From an uncultured Phocaeicola sp. (GTDB lineage Bacteria > Bacteroidota > Bacteroidia > Bacteroidales > Bacteroidaceae): a stretch of DNA of 64,000 nucleotides. Below are positions 25,688-34,933 of this stretch, piece after piece; the first letter of the stretch is position 1; every line of letters begins with the position of its first letter. The notes below the pieces were generated by a model. The model had not been told where the DNA came from. It worked only from the letters and a program-made list of their open reading frames with translations, and did not search any database. Position numbers and translations under genes: made by a program. The stretch spans positions 1-64,000 of the forward strand of contig CAUBDX010000001.1 in the NCBI GenBank assembly GCA_958434805.1, given 5' to 3'.

Positions 25688-27730
25688 ATGGAAAATAAAT
25701 TCAAAAGAACCACCGTCACATCCGCTTTGCCCTACGCAAACGGTCCGGTACATATTGGTCATCTGGCAGGTGTATATGTTCCTGCTGATATCTACGTGCG
25801 CTATCTCCGCCTGAAAAAAGAAGATGTTCTTTTCATCGGAGGCTCTGACGAACACGGAGTACCTATCACCATTCGTGCAAAGAAAGAAGGTATTACTCCA
25901 CAAGATGTGGTGGACCGCTATCATACCTTGATAAAAGAATCATTCAAAGAATTTGGAATTTCATTCGATATATACTCTCGTACTACATCAAAGACACACC
26001 ACGAACTGGCTTCCGAATTCTTCAAAACCCTGTATGATAAAGGTGAGTTCATTGAAAAGACCTCCATGCAATATTACGACGAAGAAGCCCATCAGTTCCT
26101 GGCCGACCGTTATATTACCGGTGAATGTCCTCACTGCCATGCAGAAGGAGCCTACGGTGACCAATGCGAGAAGTGCGGAACATCACTTTCTCCGACCGAC
26201 CTGATCAATCCGAAAAGTGCTATCAGTGGCAGTAAACCAGTGATGCGTGAAACCAAACATTGGTATCTGCCATTGGACAAACACGAAGGATGGCTGCGTG
26301 AATGGATTCTTGAAAATCATAAAGAATGGCGCCCCAATGTATACGGACAATGTAAAAGCTGGTTGGATATGGGCTTGCAACCCCGTGCGGTAAGCCGTGA
26401 CTTGGATTGGGGAATCCCTGTTCCTGTAGAAGGCGCTGAGGGAAAAGTACTTTATGTATGGTTCGATGCCCCCATCGGCTATATTTCAAATACAAAAGAA
26501 TTACTTCCCGACAGTTGGGAAACTTGGTGGAAAGATCCAGAAACCCGTTTGATTCACTTCATCGGAAAAGACAATATTGTATTCCACTGCATTGTTTTCC
26601 CTGCTATGCTGAAAGCGGAAGGAAGCTATATCTTACCGGATAACGTACCTAGCAATGAATTCCTGAATCTGGAAGGTGACAAGATTTCCACTTCACGCAA
26701 CTGGGCAGTATGGTTGCATGAATATTTGCAGGACTTCCCCGGCAAACAGGATGTATTGCGCTATGTATTGACAGCCAATGCCCCCGAAACAAAAGACAAC
26801 GATTTTACCTGGAAAGATTTTCAAGCACGTAACAACAATGAGTTGGTGGCTGTTTACGGTAACTTTGTAAACCGTGCTTTAGTGCTGACTCATAAATATT
26901 TCGACGGGAAAGTTCCCGTTTGCGGTGAATTGACCGACTACGACAAAGAAACATTAAAAGAATTTGCAGACGTAAAGGCAGAAGTAGAAAAGCTACTGGA
27001 TGTATTCAAATTCCGCGATGCACAAAAAGAGGCAATGAACCTGGCACGTATCGGTAATAAATACTTAGCCGATACAGAGCCTTGGAAACTGGCAAAAACT
27101 GATATGGACCGTGTAGCCACCATCCTTAACATAGCATTGCAACTAGTTGCCAATCTGGCTATTGCATTCGAACCTTTCCTGCCTTTCAGCAGCGAAAAGC
27201 TCCGCCAAATGCTGAATATGGAAACATTTGAATGGGACCAACTGGGGCGTACCGATCTGCTGGCAGAAGGACATCAATTGAATAAGGCAGAACTGTTGTT
27301 CGAAAAGATCGAAGATGAAACCATTCAAGCACAAGTAGACAAACTGTTGGCTACCAAAAAAGCAAACGAGGCTGCCAACTATAAAGCCAACCCGATAAAA
27401 CCGGTAATTGCTTTTGAAGAATTTGAAAAGTTAGATATCCGTGTAGGTACCGTATTAGAGTGTGAGGTAGTGCCTAAAATGAAAAAGCTGCTGAAATTCA
27501 AGATTGCTGACGGACTGGAGAACCGTACCATCGTCAGCGGTATCGCACAACATTATAAACCGGAAGAACTGGTGGGCAAACAAGTTTTATTCATTGCCAA
27601 CCTTGCTCCGCGCCAATTCAAGAACGGATTGGTGAGCGAAGGCATGATCCTGAGTGCTGAAAACTTTGACGGCACCTTAGCGGTGACCTCTTTATTAAGA
27701 GAGGTAAAGCCGGGCAGTGAAGTGAAATAA
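25688..27730 (+). CDS. metG: Methionyl-tRNA synthetase
   Basis: A 680-residue class I synthetase charging tRNA-Met. The HIGH-type motif is in [14 protein letters not shown] (about 15-28), and the zinc knuckle is formed by the CPHC and CEKC cysteine pairs near 145-162. The KMSKS position reads KISTS ([10 protein letters not shown]), a variant form that I take to be functional because the flanking residues are conserved. Residues about 570-680 form the C-terminal EMAPII/CsaA-like tRNA-binding domain ([13 protein letters not shown]). It is followed by a strong terminator. Confidence 0.97.
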   Translation: MENKFKRTTVTSALPYANGPVHIGHLAGVYVPADIYVRYLRLKKEDVLFIGGSDEHGVPITIRAKKEGITPQDVVDRYHTLIKESFKEFGISFDIYSRTTSKTHHELASEFFKTLYDKGEFIEKTSMQYYDEEAHQFLADRYITGECPHCHAEGAYGDQCEKCGTSLSPTDLINPKSAISGSKPVMRETKHWYLPLDKHEGWLREWILENHKEWRPNVYGQCKSWLDMGLQPRAVSRDLDWGIPVPVEGAEGKVLYVWFDAPIGYISNTKELLPDSWETWWKDPETRLIHFIGKDNIVFHCIVFPAMLKAEGSYILPDNVPSNEFLNLEGDKISTSRNWAVWLHEYLQDFPGKQDVLRYVLTANAPETKDNDFTWKDFQARNNNELVAVYGNFVNRALVLTHKYFDGKVPVCGELTDYDKETLKEFADVKAEVEKLLDVFKFRDAQKEAMNLARIGNKYLADTEPWKLAKTDMDRVATILNIALQLVANLAIAFEPFLPFSSEKLRQMLNMETFEWDQLGRTDLLAEGHQLNKAELLFEKIEDETIQAQVDKLLATKKANEAANYKANPIKPVIAFEEFEKLDIRVGTVLECEVVPKMKKLLKFKIADGLENRTIVSGIAQHYKPEELVGKQVLFIANLAPRQFKNGLVSEGMILSAENFDGTLAVTSLLREVKPGSEVK

Positions 27731-27750
27731 TATACACCCAAATACAGAAA

Positions 27751-27792
27751 AGGCTGAAAGCAACTGAAACGTCCGCTTTCAGCCTGACTGTT
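27751..27792 (+). terminator. Terminator after metG
   Basis: AGGCTGAAAGC (27751-27761) and GCTTTCAGCCT (27775-27785) form a perfect 11-bp stem, followed by GACTGTTTT. It isolates metG from the glycan region. Confidence 0.8.
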
Positions 27793-27811
27793 TTATAATC
27801 TATCTATAAAA

Positions 27812-29248
27812 ATGGCAGAACAATCCTTGAAAGAAAAGACAGCAAAAGGCCTCTTCTGGGGCGGATTAAGCAATGGAGTACAGCAGCTGCTGAATCTTTT
27901 TTTCGGGATATTCCTGTCACGCATTCTGAATGCGGAAGATTATGGCATGGTGGGAATGCTGTCCATCTTCTCCCTTATTGCAGGCTCTTTGCAGGAAAGC
28001 GGGTTCACGGCCGCCCTAGCCAACAAACGGGATATCTCCCACAAAGACTATAATGCCGTATTCTGGTTCAGTACCGGGCTAAGTGCCTGTCTCTACCTCA
28101 TTCTGTTCCTTTGCGCCCCACTCATTGCCGAATTCTATCACACTCCCGAACTGACAGCTTTGGCACGATACACTTTCCTCGGTTTCTTTGTAGCCAGTTT
28201 GGGCATTGCCCACAGTGCTTACCTGTTCCGCAACTTAATGGTCAAGCAAAAGGCAATGGCGGTCACTATCGGATTAACCGCCTCAGGAACTATCGGTATA
28301 ACTATGGCCTGCTTGGGATTTGCCTATTGGGGGATAGCCACACAAAGCATTGTCTATGTAGGAACCATTAATATCTGTTATTGGTGCTTCTCACCCTGGC
28401 GACCTACACTTACTTTCGACTTCAAGCCTTTGAGAGGGATGCTTTCTTTCAGCAGCAAATTATTAGTAACCAATATATTCAACCACATCAATAATAATAT
28501 CTTTACCGTTATCCTTGGTAAATTCTATTCGGGACAAGAAGTAGGCTATTTTACTCAAGCTAATAAATGGAATTATATGGGACATTCATTAATTTCAGGA
28601 ACAGTCAACAGTGTGGCCCAACCCGTACTTTCCAGTTTGTCGGATGAAAGGGAACGCCAACAACGCGCTTTCCGGAAGATGCTCCGCTTCACTGCCTTTA
28701 TTTCTTTTCCGGCTATGTTAGGATTATCATTAATCGCACCCGAACTGATTATACTGACTATTACAGACAAATGGCTACCCAGTGCCTTCATCCTGCAATT
28801 GCTCTGCATCGGTGGCGCATTCATTCCCATAACCAATTTGTATTCCAACCTAGTCATCAGCAAAGGAAAATCGGATATCTATATGTGGAATACCATCGGC
28901 TTAGGCATCATCCAGTTAACAACCATGCTTCTGCTCTATCCATACGGCGTACATACCATGATTATAGTGTATGTATCCATCAATATCTGCTGGCTGTTTG
29001 TATGGCACTATTTTGTATGGAAACAAATACGGCTCAGCTTGTTTGCAGCGCTGAAAGACATCCTTCCGTTTGCCTTCATAGCTACCGCGGTAATGGCGGC
29101 TACCTATTATATCACTATCGGCTTTGCCAATCTGTATTTATTAATGGCAAGCAAAATGATCATAGCCGGCACACTCTACACAGCCATCCTGTGGTTGAGC
29201 GGCTCCGTCACTTTTAAAGAGAGTTTACACTATATAATCAAGAAATAA
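27812..29248 (+). CDS. Polysaccharide flippase (MOP/Wzx-type)
   Basis: A 478-residue integral membrane protein with about 12-14 hydrophobic helices and the MOP-exporter pattern seen in LPS O-unit flippases: an amphipathic start (LKEKTAKGLFWGGLSNGVQQL), GIFLSRILNAEDYGMVG, then regularly spaced helices. It would move undecaprenyl-linked oligosaccharides across the inner membrane. It is the first gene of the plus-strand glycan series and its stop codon overlaps the next start by one base (TAATG). Confidence 0.9.
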   Translation: MAEQSLKEKTAKGLFWGGLSNGVQQLLNLFFGIFLSRILNAEDYGMVGMLSIFSLIAGSLQESGFTAALANKRDISHKDYNAVFWFSTGLSACLYLILFLCAPLIAEFYHTPELTALARYTFLGFFVASLGIAHSAYLFRNLMVKQKAMAVTIGLTASGTIGITMACLGFAYWGIATQSIVYVGTINICYWCFSPWRPTLTFDFKPLRGMLSFSSKLLVTNIFNHINNNIFTVILGKFYSGQEVGYFTQANKWNYMGHSLISGTVNSVAQPVLSSLSDERERQQRAFRKMLRFTAFISFPAMLGLSLIAPELIILTITDKWLPSAFILQLLCIGGAFIPITNLYSNLVISKGKSDIYMWNTIGLGIIQLTTMLLLYPYGVHTMIIVYVSINICWLFVWHYFVWKQIRLSLFAALKDILPFAFIATAVMAATYYITIGFANLYLLMASKMIIAGTLYTAILWLSGSVTFKESLHYIIKK

Positions 29249-30273
29249 TGGCTGCTACACGTCACTCCGGATTAGAATGTTTACGAATTATCAGTATCAT
29301 ACTGATTGTATCCATGCATATTCTAGGAAATACCTTCCACACCAGTAACTGGCTGAACAAAGAATTCATACTATTTATCAATACACTGGGAAACACCGGA
29401 GTAACCTTGTTCATTCTGATCTCAGGTTATTTTGGAATCCGTTTCAATACACATAAATTTTTCAAAATGCTGGTTGTCGTATGGTTTTATTCCATCGTTT
29501 CTTATCTGATCGAAACAATATGGCTTCACACTCCGCATACCTGGACAGGGCTGGCCTCCTCATTGCTACCGATACTTAGCAAAAAATACTGGTTTATGAC
29601 CTGCTATGTAGTACTTTATTGTTTCTCGCCCTATTTAAACCGGCTGGTTCATAACCTCTCACAAAAAAGTTATAAACAACTACTGTTACTATGGGGATTC
29701 TTTTTTGTATTTGCCCCGACAATCCTGTTTTTTGAAATTCAGAATGACACGGGCAAGGGAATTATCAATGTCACACTAGCTTATCTCATAGGACAATATC
29801 TGAAGACCTATGGTCTTCCGGAAAACATGAAACGACATAGCCGGGAAATCTTGTCAGGCAGCCTTGCCGGTATTTTTATACTGAATACCCTGCTTACAGC
29901 AATGAGTGGAAATATCATACTGAGATTCGCCCGAGATAATAATCTACTGATTATCATCGCCTCTATCATGATTTTCTACCAGTTTACCCGGTGGCATTTT
30001 TCATCCCGCATCATCAATTACCTAGCAGGATACGTTTTTGCCTTATATATGCTTCAAGGACTTCTTATCCACTGTTTACAACCCTGGTATACCCCTTATG
30101 CAGACAGCAACCTACTTGTTCTGTATTTTATGGGAACACTTGTTTCTATCTGTCTGACGACGCTTGTTATAGAATGGAGCAGACGGCTGCTATTAGGAAA
30201 AATAGAAAACAAATTGGCAAATGCCATAGAAAGAAGAGGAGCAAAAATAAAAATGTTTGCAGATAATCATTAA
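29248..30273 (+). CDS. Acyltransferase 3 family membrane protein
   Basis: A 341-residue multi-spanning protein of the acyltransferase-3 (OafA/WecH-like) family. The N-terminal GLECLRIISIILIVSMHI contains the family's membrane-embedded R and H pattern, and about ten hydrophobic segments follow. Such proteins put O-acetyl or similar groups on surface sugars. Translationally coupled to the flippase gene and convergent with the fucosyltransferase-like gene, 22 nt away. Confidence 0.87.
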   Translation: MAATRHSGLECLRIISIILIVSMHILGNTFHTSNWLNKEFILFINTLGNTGVTLFILISGYFGIRFNTHKFFKMLVVVWFYSIVSYLIETIWLHTPHTWTGLASSLLPILSKKYWFMTCYVVLYCFSPYLNRLVHNLSQKSYKQLLLLWGFFFVFAPTILFFEIQNDTGKGIINVTLAYLIGQYLKTYGLPENMKRHSREILSGSLAGIFILNTLLTAMSGNIILRFARDNNLLIIIASIMIFYQFTRWHFSSRIINYLAGYVFALYMLQGLLIHCLQPWYTPYADSNLLVLYFMGTLVSICLTTLVIEWSRRLLLGKIENKLANAIERRGAKIKMFADNH

Positions 30274-30295
30274 AACAATGATTTATTTCCGTAAC

Positions 30296-31126
30296 TCATA
30301 ATTTCAAAATCTCCAATGGAACCCCTCCTATCTGAGCTGCCATATCCGAAAATGAACTCTGAAAAGAACCATATATTTTTTGTGTACGAGCCAATGTGTA
30401 CATATCCGTGATACCCTCCCTTATTCCCTCCAAAGATCCACGGTCTGCCTTTTTTCCGGAACAGAATATCCGGTCACCATAACGCTCTTTCATTTCCCGC
30501 TTCACCTCTTCCGAATCTGTAGCCAAATAGATAGCCACCTTGCCGTCCTCTTTTATCTTCTCATCTAATTTCTGATAGAACAACTCGATAGGGCTTTGCC
30601 TGATAGAAGCCAGATTATCTGTACGACGGATATGCACACCAATCATAGCATCCGAAAAATTCCGACAACGGTTTTCCACCTCTTCCATAATCTCGTCTAC
30701 CGGAACAAACAACCGACTGATCCATGCATAATCATAAAGTTGGAAAGCGGTGTATGATGCCATATAAACACAGCCACCTTCTTTAACCCACCGTTCAAAA
30801 TCAAAATGCCGGTTACATAAAGGAGTAATGGAACGCTCGTACAGACAAGACTTGAAAAGCAGTTTCTGAAACAAAAGCGGGAAATGAAAATTCTTGGAAC
30901 GAGGTCTGTCTAATAATGCATAATCCAACCGCGAAGCATCCCGTAAACAAGCCACTTCCCTGTCTACAGGCTTAAACAACTGATAAAACGGTGCATTCAG
31001 TGCCCAATCCCGAAACCAAATGATGCTTAATTCACTTTTTGTCTTTCCTGCCAGCATTACCGCCGAAGCCACTGCACGCATACGGTTGGCCAATCCTCCT
31101 ACCGGTACAAATGTTATTTTACCCAT
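30296..31126 (-). CDS. Fucosyltransferase-like GT-B glycosyltransferase
   Basis: A 276-residue cytosolic protein with the nucleotide-sugar-binding pattern of the fucosyltransferase/NodZ-like superfamily: GGLANRMRA (10-18), HIRRTD (165-170), LATDSEEV (201-208) and SSFSDMAA (257-264). The HxRxxD block contacts GDP-fucose in related enzymes, but donor and linkage are not proven here. It is the only reverse-oriented gene in the middle of the glycan series and has its own -7 box, so it is separately controlled or was inserted. Confidence 0.75.
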   Translation of the reverse strand: MGKITFVPVGGLANRMRAVASAVMLAGKTKSELSIIWFRDWALNAPFYQLFKPVDREVACLRDASRLDYALLDRPRSKNFHFPLLFQKLLFKSCLYERSITPLCNRHFDFERWVKEGGCVYMASYTAFQLYDYAWISRLFVPVDEIMEEVENRCRNFSDAMIGVHIRRTDNLASIRQSPIELFYQKLDEKIKEDGKVAIYLATDSEEVKREMKERYGDRIFCSGKKADRGSLEGIREGITDMYTLARTQKIYGSFQSSFSDMAAQIGGVPLEILKL

Positions 31127-31145
31127 TCCTGTTTAAAATTTGAGG

Positions 31146-31153
31146 CAAATATA
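31146..31153 (-). promoter_or_regulatory. -7 box for the fucosyltransferase-like gene
   Basis: TATATTTG on the minus strand matches TAnnTTTG, 19 bp upstream of the start codon at 31126, in the 90-bp divergent gap. Confidence 0.5.
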
Positions 31154-31185
31154 AATAACATCGCTTATAAATGCTAATTAATTAC

Positions 31186-31193
31186 TACTTTTG
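31186..31193 (+). promoter_or_regulatory. -7 box for the cytidylyltransferase-opine-LicD series
   Basis: TACTTTTG followed by C lies 23 bp upstream of the ATG at 31217. It probably drives the seven-gene plus-strand run to 39052, since none of the later junctions is wider than 13 nt. Confidence 0.6.
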
Positions 31194-31216
31194 CAATATA
31201 TATACCTAAATTTATT

Positions 31217-33022
31217 ATGCAAGCAATCATTCTAGCCGCCGGCATGGGCAAGCGCTTGGGAGATCTTACCAAAGATAACACCAAGTGTATGATTAAAGTA
31301 AACGGGACCTATCTGATAGACCGTCTGCTCTCACAGTTAGATTCATTAAATCTGGAACGCATCATTTTAGTCATAGGCTACCAGGGAGAGAAATTACGTA
31401 CCCACATAGAGAAACAAAGTAGAAATACTCCGATAGAATATATTTACAATCCTGTCTACAATAAGACCAATAATATCTATTCTCTCTATCTTGCTAAAGA
31501 GGAATTGCAAAAGCAAGATACTTTATTAATTGAATCCGATTTGATTTTTGAGGATACACTTTTCCACAAAATTTTAAATAACCCCTATCCCAATCTGGCA
31601 CTTGTAGCTAAATATGAGCCATGGATGGACGGCACGATGGTACGGCTCAATACTGAAAATGACATCATTGATTTTATCTCAAAAAAAACGTTCCGCTACG
31701 CAGATATTGACGATTACTACAAAACCGTCAATATCTATAAATTCAGTAAAGAGTTTCTCCGCAACAGTTATGTGCCATTTCTTGAAGCCTACAGCAAAGC
31801 CCTGGGGAATAACGAATATTACGAACAGGTATTACGGGTAATCACCCTGCTGGAGAGATGTGAACTGAAAGGACTCCCTTTGGAAGGAGAACGCTGGTAT
31901 GAGATTGATGATATACAAGATCTTGACATCGCTGAAACCATTTTTGCCGAACAGGACCAGCTACAACGCTACCAAAAAAGATATGGCGGATACTGGCGTT
32001 TCCCAAAGCTGAAAGATTTCTGCTATTTAGTAAACCCCTATTTTCCACCACAAAAAATGTGTGAAGAACTACAGGCTAATTTTAATGTGCTTCTCCGTGA
32101 ATACCCTTCCGGCATGGGAGTGAACACACTTGTCATGGCAAAAAACTTCGGTATCCGGCAAGATTATGTGGTTGTTGGCAACGGAGCCGCCGAAATCATC
32201 AAAGCGCTGATGGAACATTCAGATGGCAAAATGGGAGTAATTTATCCCACTTTTGAAGAATATCCCAACCGACAATCAGAAGAAATCATTGCATTCTATC
32301 CACAGAATGCCGATTTTCATTATACGGCAAAAGAACTGATGCTTTTTTATGCGGACAAAGATATCCGCCATTTACTCTTGATCAATCCGGATAACCCATC
32401 AGGTAACTTCATCCCCCTTAACGAACTTATGGATTTGCTGGCATGGACGCAGCAGCGAAATATCCACTTAATACTGGATGAATCTTTTGTTGACTTCAGC
32501 GAAAAAAGTGTCGAAAATACGCTGCTTAAGAATGAAGTTCTGGAAACATACCCACACCTCACAGTCATTAAAAGTATTTCCAAATCTTATGGAGTTCCGG
32601 GATTACGCTTGGGGATAGCCGCATCTTCCGACAAAGAGATAATATCCTATTTACGAAAAAACATGGCTATATGGAATATAAACTCCTTCGCCGAATTCTA
32701 TTTACAGATATACAGCAAGTATAATAATGATTATCAAAATGCCTGTAAAAAATTCATAGCCGAGCGCCAACGCTTTTTCGAGGTATTGCAACAGGTTGAC
32801 TTCCTACGTGTCATACCTTCACAAGCCAATTATTTCCTGTGCGAAGTAACTTCCCGCTTCAGTTCCACCAAACTCGTTTCTTTATTGCTGGAGCATAATC
32901 TCTTGTTAAAAGATTGTAGTACCAAGACAGGATTCGATGGCAGGAATTACATCCGTATCGCCATACGCGACACTGAAGACAACAATTATCTGGCTGAAAA
33001 CTTAAAAAAACTGCAAGCATGA
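31217..33022 (+). CDS. Fused LicC-like cytidylyltransferase and CobD/HisC-like PLP enzyme
   Basis: A 601-residue bifunctional protein. Residues 1-240 are a GT-A nucleotidyltransferase: LAAGMGKRLGDLT with Lys23 nearby, IGYQGEKL, YNKTNNIYSLYLAK and ESDLIFED, a pattern like LicC (CTP:phosphocholine cytidylyltransferase). Residues about 268-600 are a fold-type I PLP enzyme: NPDNPSG (390-396), LDESFVDF (420-427), the Schiff-base Lys456 in SISKSYGVPGLRLG, and the carboxylate-binding Arg region RIAIRDTED. The second half resembles threonine-phosphate decarboxylase CobD and HisC. Its stop overlaps the opine-dehydrogenase start (ATGA). I infer it makes a phospho-amino-alcohol and activates it with CTP; transaminase activity is the alternative. 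Confidence 0.85.
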   Translation: MQAIILAAGMGKRLGDLTKDNTKCMIKVNGTYLIDRLLSQLDSLNLERIILVIGYQGEKLRTHIEKQSRNTPIEYIYNPVYNKTNNIYSLYLAKEELQKQDTLLIESDLIFEDTLFHKILNNPYPNLALVAKYEPWMDGTMVRLNTENDIIDFISKKTFRYADIDDYYKTVNIYKFSKEFLRNSYVPFLEAYSKALGNNEYYEQVLRVITLLERCELKGLPLEGERWYEIDDIQDLDIAETIFAEQDQLQRYQKRYGGYWRFPKLKDFCYLVNPYFPPQKMCEELQANFNVLLREYPSGMGVNTLVMAKNFGIRQDYVVVGNGAAEIIKALMEHSDGKMGVIYPTFEEYPNRQSEEIIAFYPQNADFHYTAKELMLFYADKDIRHLLLINPDNPSGNFIPLNELMDLLAWTQQRNIHLILDESFVDFSEKSVENTLLKNEVLETYPHLTVIKSISKSYGVPGLRLGIAASSDKEIISYLRKNMAIWNINSFAEFYLQIYSKYNNDYQNACKKFIAERQRFFEVLQQVDFLRVIPSQANYFLCEVTSRFSSTKLVSLLLEHNLLLKDCSTKTGFDGRNYIRIAIRDTEDNNYLAENLKKLQA

Positions 33023-34119
33023 GTATCAATATCTGTATTTGTGGCGGTGGCGGTCTGGGGCACGTCATTGCAGGAGTAGCTGCACATAAAGGCTTTAATG
33101 TTTCCATCCTCACCCGGCATCCCGACCAATGGAATCCATCATTACTCATTGAAGATTGCCGGGGAAATACATTCTCCGGCTCATTAGCCTGCGTTACGGC
33201 TAACCCGGCAGAAGTCATTCCACACTCTGATATCGTATTGCTTTGTCTCCCCGGATTTGCCATTGAGGAAGAACTTCTCCACATACAACCGTTCTTGCAG
33301 GAAAAAACTTGCATAGGAAGTGTAGTCAGTTGTACCGGTTTTTTCTTTACCGCTTATAGAATATTAGGCAAAACAGCTTCACTCTTCGGATTCCAGCGTG
33401 CTCCATTCATTGCCCGTGTACAAACCTATGGCCAGAAAGCACTCTTGTTGGGATACAAAAAGGAATTACAAATAGCTACCGTAAACATATCAAAATCCGA
33501 TATTTTACTACGAACTCTTCAAGAAATGTTAGATACGCCGGTGCGTATGCTTCATCATTTTCTAGAAGCCAGCCTGACCAATAGCAATCCATTGCTTCAT
33601 CCAGCCCGTCTTTATTCACTTTTCCATACCTGGAGTAGAGGAAAAACATATCATGAGATTCCCGGGTTCTATAATAGTTGGGACGAAGAAAGTTCGGAGC
33701 TCCTCATTGCTTGTGACAATGAATTCCAACAAATTCTGAAAGCACTGCCGGTCCGAATAGAGCCAATTCCTACTTTATTGGAATATTATGACAGTTATGA
33801 TGCAAGGTCACTTACCCGCAAGATACGCTCCATCATTGCCTTCAAACATATTCCAGCTCCTATGGAAAAAACAGAAAAAGGATTTCTGCCTGATTTCAAA
33901 AGCCGGTATTTCACTGAGGATTTTCCATTTGGATTATTGATAATCAAATCAATAGCAGAGGTATTAAATATTTGTACCCCAAACATTGATAAAATATTGC
34001 TATGGGGGCAAGATGTATTAAACAAAGAATATATCCATGAAGGAGAATTAAAAGGAAAAGACCTGTCAGAAACAGGTTACATTAACGCTGATTTGTTTTA
34101 TAAACTACTAAAAAATTAA
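33019..34119 (+). CDS. Opine (octopine/nopaline-type) dehydrogenase family protein
   Basis: A 366-residue NAD(P)-dependent oxidoreductase. The N-terminal Rossmann motif CGGGGLGHVIAG (7-18) and SILTRHP fit the octopine/nopaline dehydrogenase family, and residues about 180-350 form the helical opine-DH domain, including HHFLEASLTNSNPLLHPARL. These enzymes reductively join an amine to a 2-oxo acid. Translationally coupled to the cytidylyltransferase fusion (4-nt overlap) and 3 nt ahead of licD-like, so a shared substrate is likely. The amine and keto acid are unknown. Confidence 0.85.
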   Translation: MSINICICGGGGLGHVIAGVAAHKGFNVSILTRHPDQWNPSLLIEDCRGNTFSGSLACVTANPAEVIPHSDIVLLCLPGFAIEEELLHIQPFLQEKTCIGSVVSCTGFFFTAYRILGKTASLFGFQRAPFIARVQTYGQKALLLGYKKELQIATVNISKSDILLRTLQEMLDTPVRMLHHFLEASLTNSNPLLHPARLYSLFHTWSRGKTYHEIPGFYNSWDEESSELLIACDNEFQQILKALPVRIEPIPTLLEYYDSYDARSLTRKIRSIIAFKHIPAPMEKTEKGFLPDFKSRYFTEDFPFGLLIIKSIAEVLNICTPNIDKILLWGQDVLNKEYIHEGELKGKDLSETGYINADLFYKLLKN

Positions 34120-34122
34120 TGT

Positions 34123-34920
34123 ATGGATAGTGAACTAAGAAAGCGATTTAATCCCGATGGTTCCCTTCTCCGTCGCCAGCAACTACGTATGTTAGAGCTT
34201 CTGGAGGTTATTGATGTGATTTGTCGCAAGCACCAAATACCCTATTGGCTCAGTTCCGGAACTCTAATAGGTGCAGCACGTCACAAAGGTTTCATTCCCT
34301 GGGATGATGATCTGGACATAGAAATGCTTCGCTCAGATTACCTGCGTCTGCTGAAAGTTCTTCCTCAAGAACTTCCGGACAATCTTGCATTGCAAACTAA
34401 TGAAACAGATCCCAATTACATCTTTATATACGGCAAATTACGTGATAAGGATTCTCATTTGGAAGAAACAAATTCATATGACCGTATTTTCCATTATACC
34501 GGTATCTACATTGATATTTTTCCTTTAGAAAAGATCCCTTATTGTCTAGCTTGGATAGGAGGACACATGCAAGGGCAGATATACAATCAGTTGAATAATA
34601 AAAATATAAAAGAAAGCACATTATACAAACGGATTCGTAGGATTTATCATTTTAATACCCGCATCGGTTTTCCCATCCTAAGGTTCATTGCCAAGTTATT
34701 CCCCGGAAAAGAATTACGCCATTCTTTTGGCACCGCCTATTTCAAACCGCGCTATACAGACGATATTTTTCCACTGACAGAAATGGAATTTGAAGGAAAA
34801 ATGTTCCCCGTACCACGCCAAACAGATGCTGTGCTAAGGAAGATATACGGTGACTATATGCAATTACCAGATTTAGAGAATATACATCCGCATTACAACA
34901 AACTCGAATTTTACAAATAA
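34123..34920 (+). CDS. LicD family phospho-ligand transferase
   Basis: A 265-residue LicD-type transferase with the family core SSGTLIGAARHKGFIPWDDD followed by LDIE (44-67), whose acidic cluster binds metal. LicD proteins move phosphocholine, or related phospho-amino-alcohols and phosphoribitol, from a CDP-carrier to a glycan. Its position directly behind a CDP-forming enzyme supports that chemistry here. The C-terminal YGDYMQLPD.ENIHPHY block is also typical. Confidence 0.9.
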   Translation: MDSELRKRFNPDGSLLRRQQLRMLELLEVIDVICRKHQIPYWLSSGTLIGAARHKGFIPWDDDLDIEMLRSDYLRLLKVLPQELPDNLALQTNETDPNYIFIYGKLRDKDSHLEETNSYDRIFHYTGIYIDIFPLEKIPYCLAWIGGHMQGQIYNQLNNKNIKESTLYKRIRRIYHFNTRIGFPILRFIAKLFPGKELRHSFGTAYFKPRYTDDIFPLTEMEFEGKMFPVPRQTDAVLRKIYGDYMQLPDLENIHPHYNKLEFYK

Positions 34921-34933
34921 AGGAGATTGAACT

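Noticed and set aside
26670..26710. MetG as inactive because of KISTS in place of KMSKS
   Set aside because: The flanking residues, HIGH motif, zinc knuckle and tRNA-binding domain are intact. A variant KMSKS loop is tolerated in some MetRS lineages, and this seems the only metG here.
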